From contig DGYI01000051.1 in NCBI GenBank assembly GCA_002396645.1, positions 1,045 through 24,879 of the forward strand: a stretch of 23,835 bases of DNA. The letters run 5' to 3'. Below are positions 21,452 to 23,835 of this stretch, piece after piece. The position numbers and the translations under genes are program-made. This DNA comes from Firmicutes bacterium UBA5010. Lineage in GTDB: Bacteria > Bacillota > Clostridia > Tissierellales > Sedimentibacteraceae. Under the pieces are notes generated by a model that saw nothing but the letters and a program-made list of their open reading frames with translations, was not told where the DNA came from and ran no database searches. How positions within the stretch are numbered: the first letter of the stretch is position 1; each line of letters starts with the position of its first letter.

Positions 21452-21461
21452 GTTTAATTTA

Positions 21462-21905
21462 TTATTGTGCTGTTATTGTATCATAAAACTCATATCCGCT
21501 GAATGTGAACGGAGCTTCGATTTTTCCCGGTGTTCCGACAGCCCAGTCGGCAAGAGTTAAATCATCAAATGAAACATCCTTTATAGCAACTCTCTCTGCA
21601 CCATATGAATCTGGATCTGCAAGCTTTGATATAATAATAAATCTGGCATCGGTTCCTTCACTCAAAGCCTTAGCAAGCTTGTTTGCCATACGAGAATATA
21701 CTTTGTTCATTTGTATAGAACCTGTTCCCGACCAACCTACAACCTTTTGTTTTTCAGACATATCGCCGCACATAGTAACAGGCTCTTTTTTCAATGCTAT
21801 CTTAGCTTGAAATCCTGTTACCTCTGCAACATATTCTCCATCCAGCCACAATTCTCCGTGTGTACCGTTTATAACTCTTTTTGCGTCTATTGTATTTCTA
21901 TTCAT
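21462..21905 (-). CDS. Tail tube protein (XkdM-like)
   Basis: A 147-aa protein that forms the inner tube of the contractile tail. Family features are INGTHGELWLDGEYVAEVTG at the start, the ALKKEPVTMCGDMSEKQKVV strand pair, GWSGTGSIQMNKVYSRMANK in the middle, and ERVAIKDVSFDDLTLADWAV near the end. These are typical of XkdM (DUF2001) tubes. GGAGG lies 8 nt upstream of ATG 21905. It follows the sheath by 26 bp and a terminator follows it, fitting the need for many copies of both. Confidence 0.92.
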   Translation of the reverse strand: MNRNTIDAKRVINGTHGELWLDGEYVAEVTGFQAKIALKKEPVTMCGDMSEKQKVVGWSGTGSIQMNKVYSRMANKLAKALSEGTDARFIIISKLADPDSYGAERVAIKDVSFDDLTLADWAVGTPGKIEAPFTFSGYEFYDTITAQ

Positions 21906-21931
21906 TTAACATACCTCCATCAGTCTATTAA

Positions 21932-22999
21932 TTATATTATTACATTTAATTTAATTTCTTCTACAGCATCAAGCGGTTTTACAGTAGAAGCTAAAAATAC
22001 CTTATCTGCTGTATTTGCAGATTTTAATTGATATTCATTGAGTGCAGACGTGTCAACACCTTGACCTCTCAGATATGATTCTTGAGCTGCAATATCAATT
22101 TCAATATTTGATTTTCCTTTATCAAGAACGCCACTCATTTCCAATTGCTCAAAGTAGCTTTTTATAGCTATAAGAATTAAGCATTTATTATCATAGTTAT
22201 TGGAAACTTTTCCGACATAATTGTCATTTACAGTTGTTTTTATGTCATTATGTATCATATCAATTATATCTACTATTTTAATTTTCTTGAAAGCATCTCC
22301 TTTTTCAGGAGTTACAGTAACTAAGCTGTTTACAGCTCTTGCTATTTTAACTTTCTCTCCGTCATGATATAGTATCAGTTTGCCGGCATTTATAGCTTCG
22401 TCTGCCTGTGTTTTAGTTAATCTCGGTACATCTGTTACCTCACTTAATGCAGTAAATGTCGCTGCCATAGTTAATGGTGTTCCTGCCAAAACACCTGCTA
22501 TTCTGCTGCAATATTGTGCATTTGTATATGTTGCTTCTCCTGCTTTAATATTGTTTGTATCAAAGTTAATAACTCCTTCATGATCAGCTGTCACTGACGG
22601 AAGAACTGCCTTTATTTTTTTATCAAAGTTGTCTCTTTGTGATTTAACCCATGTTGCAACTGTATTTGCCAATTCATTGGTTACATCCGGCGGACACACT
22701 AAATAGTCAAATTTTTCAGCAGCAAAGAAATTTAACGCATCTGTATATTCAGTTGCAGTTTCTTCCAATGCAAAAGCTGTTACTTTCTTAGGAACACTTG
22801 ATGCTCCTATAAATGCTCTTTGTATATATGCTTTATTGTCTGCTGACAAAGCTTCCGGTATATCATTTATACTATCCATAACAAATGCACCAGTCTTGCC
22901 GTTATCTTTTATAATAACCGCAACAATACCTCTGTCTCCTCTTTTTATTGCACTAATTCCCATAGTTTTAAAATCAATAATAATGTTTGGTAAACCCAT
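21932..22999 (-). CDS. Contractile tail sheath protein (XkdK-like)
   Basis: A 355-aa protein. The N-terminus MGLPNIIIDFKTMGISAIKR, the RGIVAVIIKDN strand, the central AGVLAGTPLTMAATFTALSE and the C-terminal FLASTVKPLDAVEEIKLNVI are hallmarks of XkdK-type sheaths in PBSX, clostridial myophages and diffocin-like particles. The presence of a sheath shows that the particle is contractile (myovirus or R-type tailocin). GGAGG precedes ATG 22999. The short 355-aa length is normal for this minimal sheath type. Confidence 0.95.
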   Translation of the reverse strand: MGLPNIIIDFKTMGISAIKRGDRGIVAVIIKDNGKTGAFVMDSINDIPEALSADNKAYIQRAFIGASSVPKKVTAFALEETATEYTDALNFFAAEKFDYLVCPPDVTNELANTVATWVKSQRDNFDKKIKAVLPSVTADHEGVINFDTNNIKAGEATYTNAQYCSRIAGVLAGTPLTMAATFTALSEVTDVPRLTKTQADEAINAGKLILYHDGEKVKIARAVNSLVTVTPEKGDAFKKIKIVDIIDMIHNDIKTTVNDNYVGKVSNNYDNKCLILIAIKSYFEQLEMSGVLDKGKSNIEIDIAAQESYLRGQGVDTSALNEYQLKSANTADKVFLASTVKPLDAVEEIKLNVII

Positions 23000-23012
23000 A
23001 ATTTATTTCCTC

Positions 23013-23456
23013 CTATAATCCTTGCTTTAAATTAAATTCTTCTATTGTTTCACTTGTTTCTGTACTGACATATGCATTTTCATAATATTCAAAATTTAAG
23101 CATATCCCTATCATACTGATAGCTTCCTTATATTCAACACTTACCTTAACAGCTCTGTCCTCTATCAATATACTTCCTTTTCCGAATATAGATTTAAATT
23201 TATCTATTATTTTATATTTCTCTTTACCTGACGGATTAGGATCATTGCTGTCAACCTGCGTAAAATATCTTACTAACAGCTCAACATTTTCTAAATTGGT
23301 GTTTTTATTAATATTTGTTACCTTGTAGTTAATTAAATTAATGCCGAATGAGTCTGTGCTAATAAGCTCAGGTGTATTTTCAAAATATATTGTATAGTTA
23401 TAATCTAAAAGTATTAGCCTGCTGACCTCATCAATTACTTTTTCTACTGTTATCAT
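23013..23456 (-). CDS. Phage tail terminator-like protein
   Basis: A 147-aa protein that comes right before the sheath gene. It begins MITVEKVIDEVSRLI, has a FGINLINYKVTN strand, VELLVRYFTQVDSNDPNP, and VKVSVEYKEAISMIGICLNF, a pattern seen in the small tail terminator/completion proteins (DUF6838-like) in this place in clostridial tails. These form a ring at the end of tube and sheath and join the tail to the head or cap it. The call rests on position and strand pattern more than on a diagnostic motif. The leader before ATG 23456 has GAGAGTGAT instead of a full AGGAGG. Confidence 0.65.
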   Translation of the reverse strand: MITVEKVIDEVSRLILLDYNYTIYFENTPELISTDSFGINLINYKVTNINKNTNLENVELLVRYFTQVDSNDPNPSGKEKYKIIDKFKSIFGKGSILIEDRAVKVSVEYKEAISMIGICLNFEYYENAYVSTETSETIEEFNLKQGL

Positions 23457-23516
23457 AATATCACTCTCACTTACCTATTTAATAATTATAGTCTGACTAT
23501 CCATTTCTCACACCTT

Positions 23517-23549
23517 TTAATCACCTCCTGTATTATTTACTAACAACAT
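23517..23549 (-). other. Ten-codon micro-ORF with a perfect ribosome binding site
   Basis: ATG at 23549 has AAAGGAGG 5 nt upstream and encodes MLLVNNTGGD before TAA. Its own last codons contain a second AGGAGGTGAT. Downstream on the same strand are a 9-codon ORF (MDSQTIIIK) and an overlapping GTG-started 12-codon frame. Any of these could be a tiny phage protein or a coupling leader for the tail terminator gene; none has a recognised family. Confidence 0.2.
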
Positions 23550-23578
23550 GCACCACCTCCTTTCAATCTGCTGAAAAT

Positions 23579-23755
23579 TCAACTGTGATTAACTTGACGC
23601 ATTGCTCCCTTATGTCTTTTATAGCTGTCATGCTTCATCATTTTTTCAAAATCCTTAAATGATAATTCGTCATCAGGTTTGTCTTCATCAACAAAATTTA
23701 TCAGCTTCTTATAGTCTTCCGGCTGTTTGTTTTTTAATATAGCTTTAATCTTTAT
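23579..23755 (-). CDS. Small conserved-type phage protein with no canonical start codon
   Basis: The frame encodes a 58-residue protein if ATA at 23755 is the start: KIKAILKNKQPEDYKKLINF, VDEDKPDDELSFKDFEKMMK and HDSYKRHKGAMRQVNHS, ending in TGA at 23579-23581. The C-terminal FEKMMKHDSYKRHKGAMRQV is like small proteins encoded before tail genes in clostridial prophages. A perfect AGGAGG ends 7 nt before the ATA, the ideal distance, yet no ATG, GTG or TTG occurs in frame before an internal ATG ATG (residues 39-40). ATA may be used as a start, may be a mutated ATG, or the gene may be dead. It is small, charged, soluble and probably cytoplasmic. Confidence 0.6.
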   Translation of the reverse strand: MKIKAILKNKQPEDYKKLINFVDEDKPDDELSFKDFEKMMKHDSYKRHKGAMRQVNHS

Positions 23756-23798
23756 ATAATCACCTCCTTTTTTTCATTTCTTCACTCTCCTTAAACAC

Positions 23799-23827
23799 AA
23801 AAGGCACTCAAACTTGAGCGCCTTTTT
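23799..23827. terminator. Hairpin terminator upstream of the tail module
   Basis: AAGGC-A-CTCAA and TTGAG-C-GCCTT form a 9- to 10-bp stem with a tiny loop; the central pair is G-U on the minus strand. TTTTT follows on the plus strand (23823-23827) and TTTT on the minus strand. It separates whatever lies to the right from the 58-aa gene. Any tail transcription from the right must read through it. Confidence 0.65.
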
Positions 23828-23835
23828 CATATTTT

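Noticed and set aside
21264..21461. A CRISPR-like or small RNA locus suggested by several adjacent hairpins
   Set aside because: The hairpins are of different sequence and are better explained as a terminator, a promoter leader and small stems before the ribosome binding site; there are no repeated units.

Overview
The window is AT-rich, with strong AGGAGG-type ribosome binding sites and gene content typical of a low-GC Gram-positive anaerobe. Clostridia is the best guess; nothing fixes a genus. It has two parts. Positions 1 to about 8800 look like chromosome. Positions about 8900 to 23835 are the contractile-tail and lysis half of a prophage or phage-tail-like particle, transcribed right to left.

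Chromosomal part: the end of a patatin-like hydrolase (2-208, +); a CPBP intramembrane protease with its own promoter (276-1220, -); a spermidine operon speD-speE (3044 to 1336, -); a small coiled-coil protein (3424-3663, +); a two-gene unit encoding a DUF1538 membrane protein and a fused double P-II-like protein (5992 to 3674, -); and a rightward pair with a lipoprotein of duplicated domains (6408-8036) and a membrane-anchored exoprotein (8058-8774). The two long non-coding stretches (3045-3423 and 5993-6407) each carry the same 19-bp palindrome, AGTTTA-N7-TAAACT.

Tail module, in order of transcription: a 58-aa protein with no canonical start codon; a tail terminator-like protein; sheath (XkdK-like); tube (XkdM-like); terminator and a fresh promoter; two tandem XkdN-like tail assembly chaperones; tape measure; LysM baseplate protein (XkdP-like); hub (XkdQ-like); small baseplate proteins (DUF2577 and DUF2634/XkdS types); baseplate wedge (XkdT-like); DUF2313 (XkdU-like); a first fibre cassette ending in XkdX; a strong hairpin terminator; a second fibre cassette ending in an XkdX-like protein; then XhlA-like protein, holin-like protein and an M23 peptidase endolysin. 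No capsid, portal, terminase, integrase or repressor gene lies in the window, so a complete prophage, a defective one and a tailocin cannot be told apart.

The most striking sequence feature is a complete -1 programmed frameshift signal at the end of the second tail chaperone gene: slippery heptamer A AAA AAC directly before the stop, a 7-nt spacer, and a perfect 11-bp stem. It would make a 184-aa fusion protein whose last 60 residues are in no ordinary gene call. Other points of interest are the missing ATG of the 58-aa gene, terminators inside the tail operon, the duplicated fibre cassettes with a shared adaptor segment, and the shared palindrome in the two chromosomal intergenic regions.
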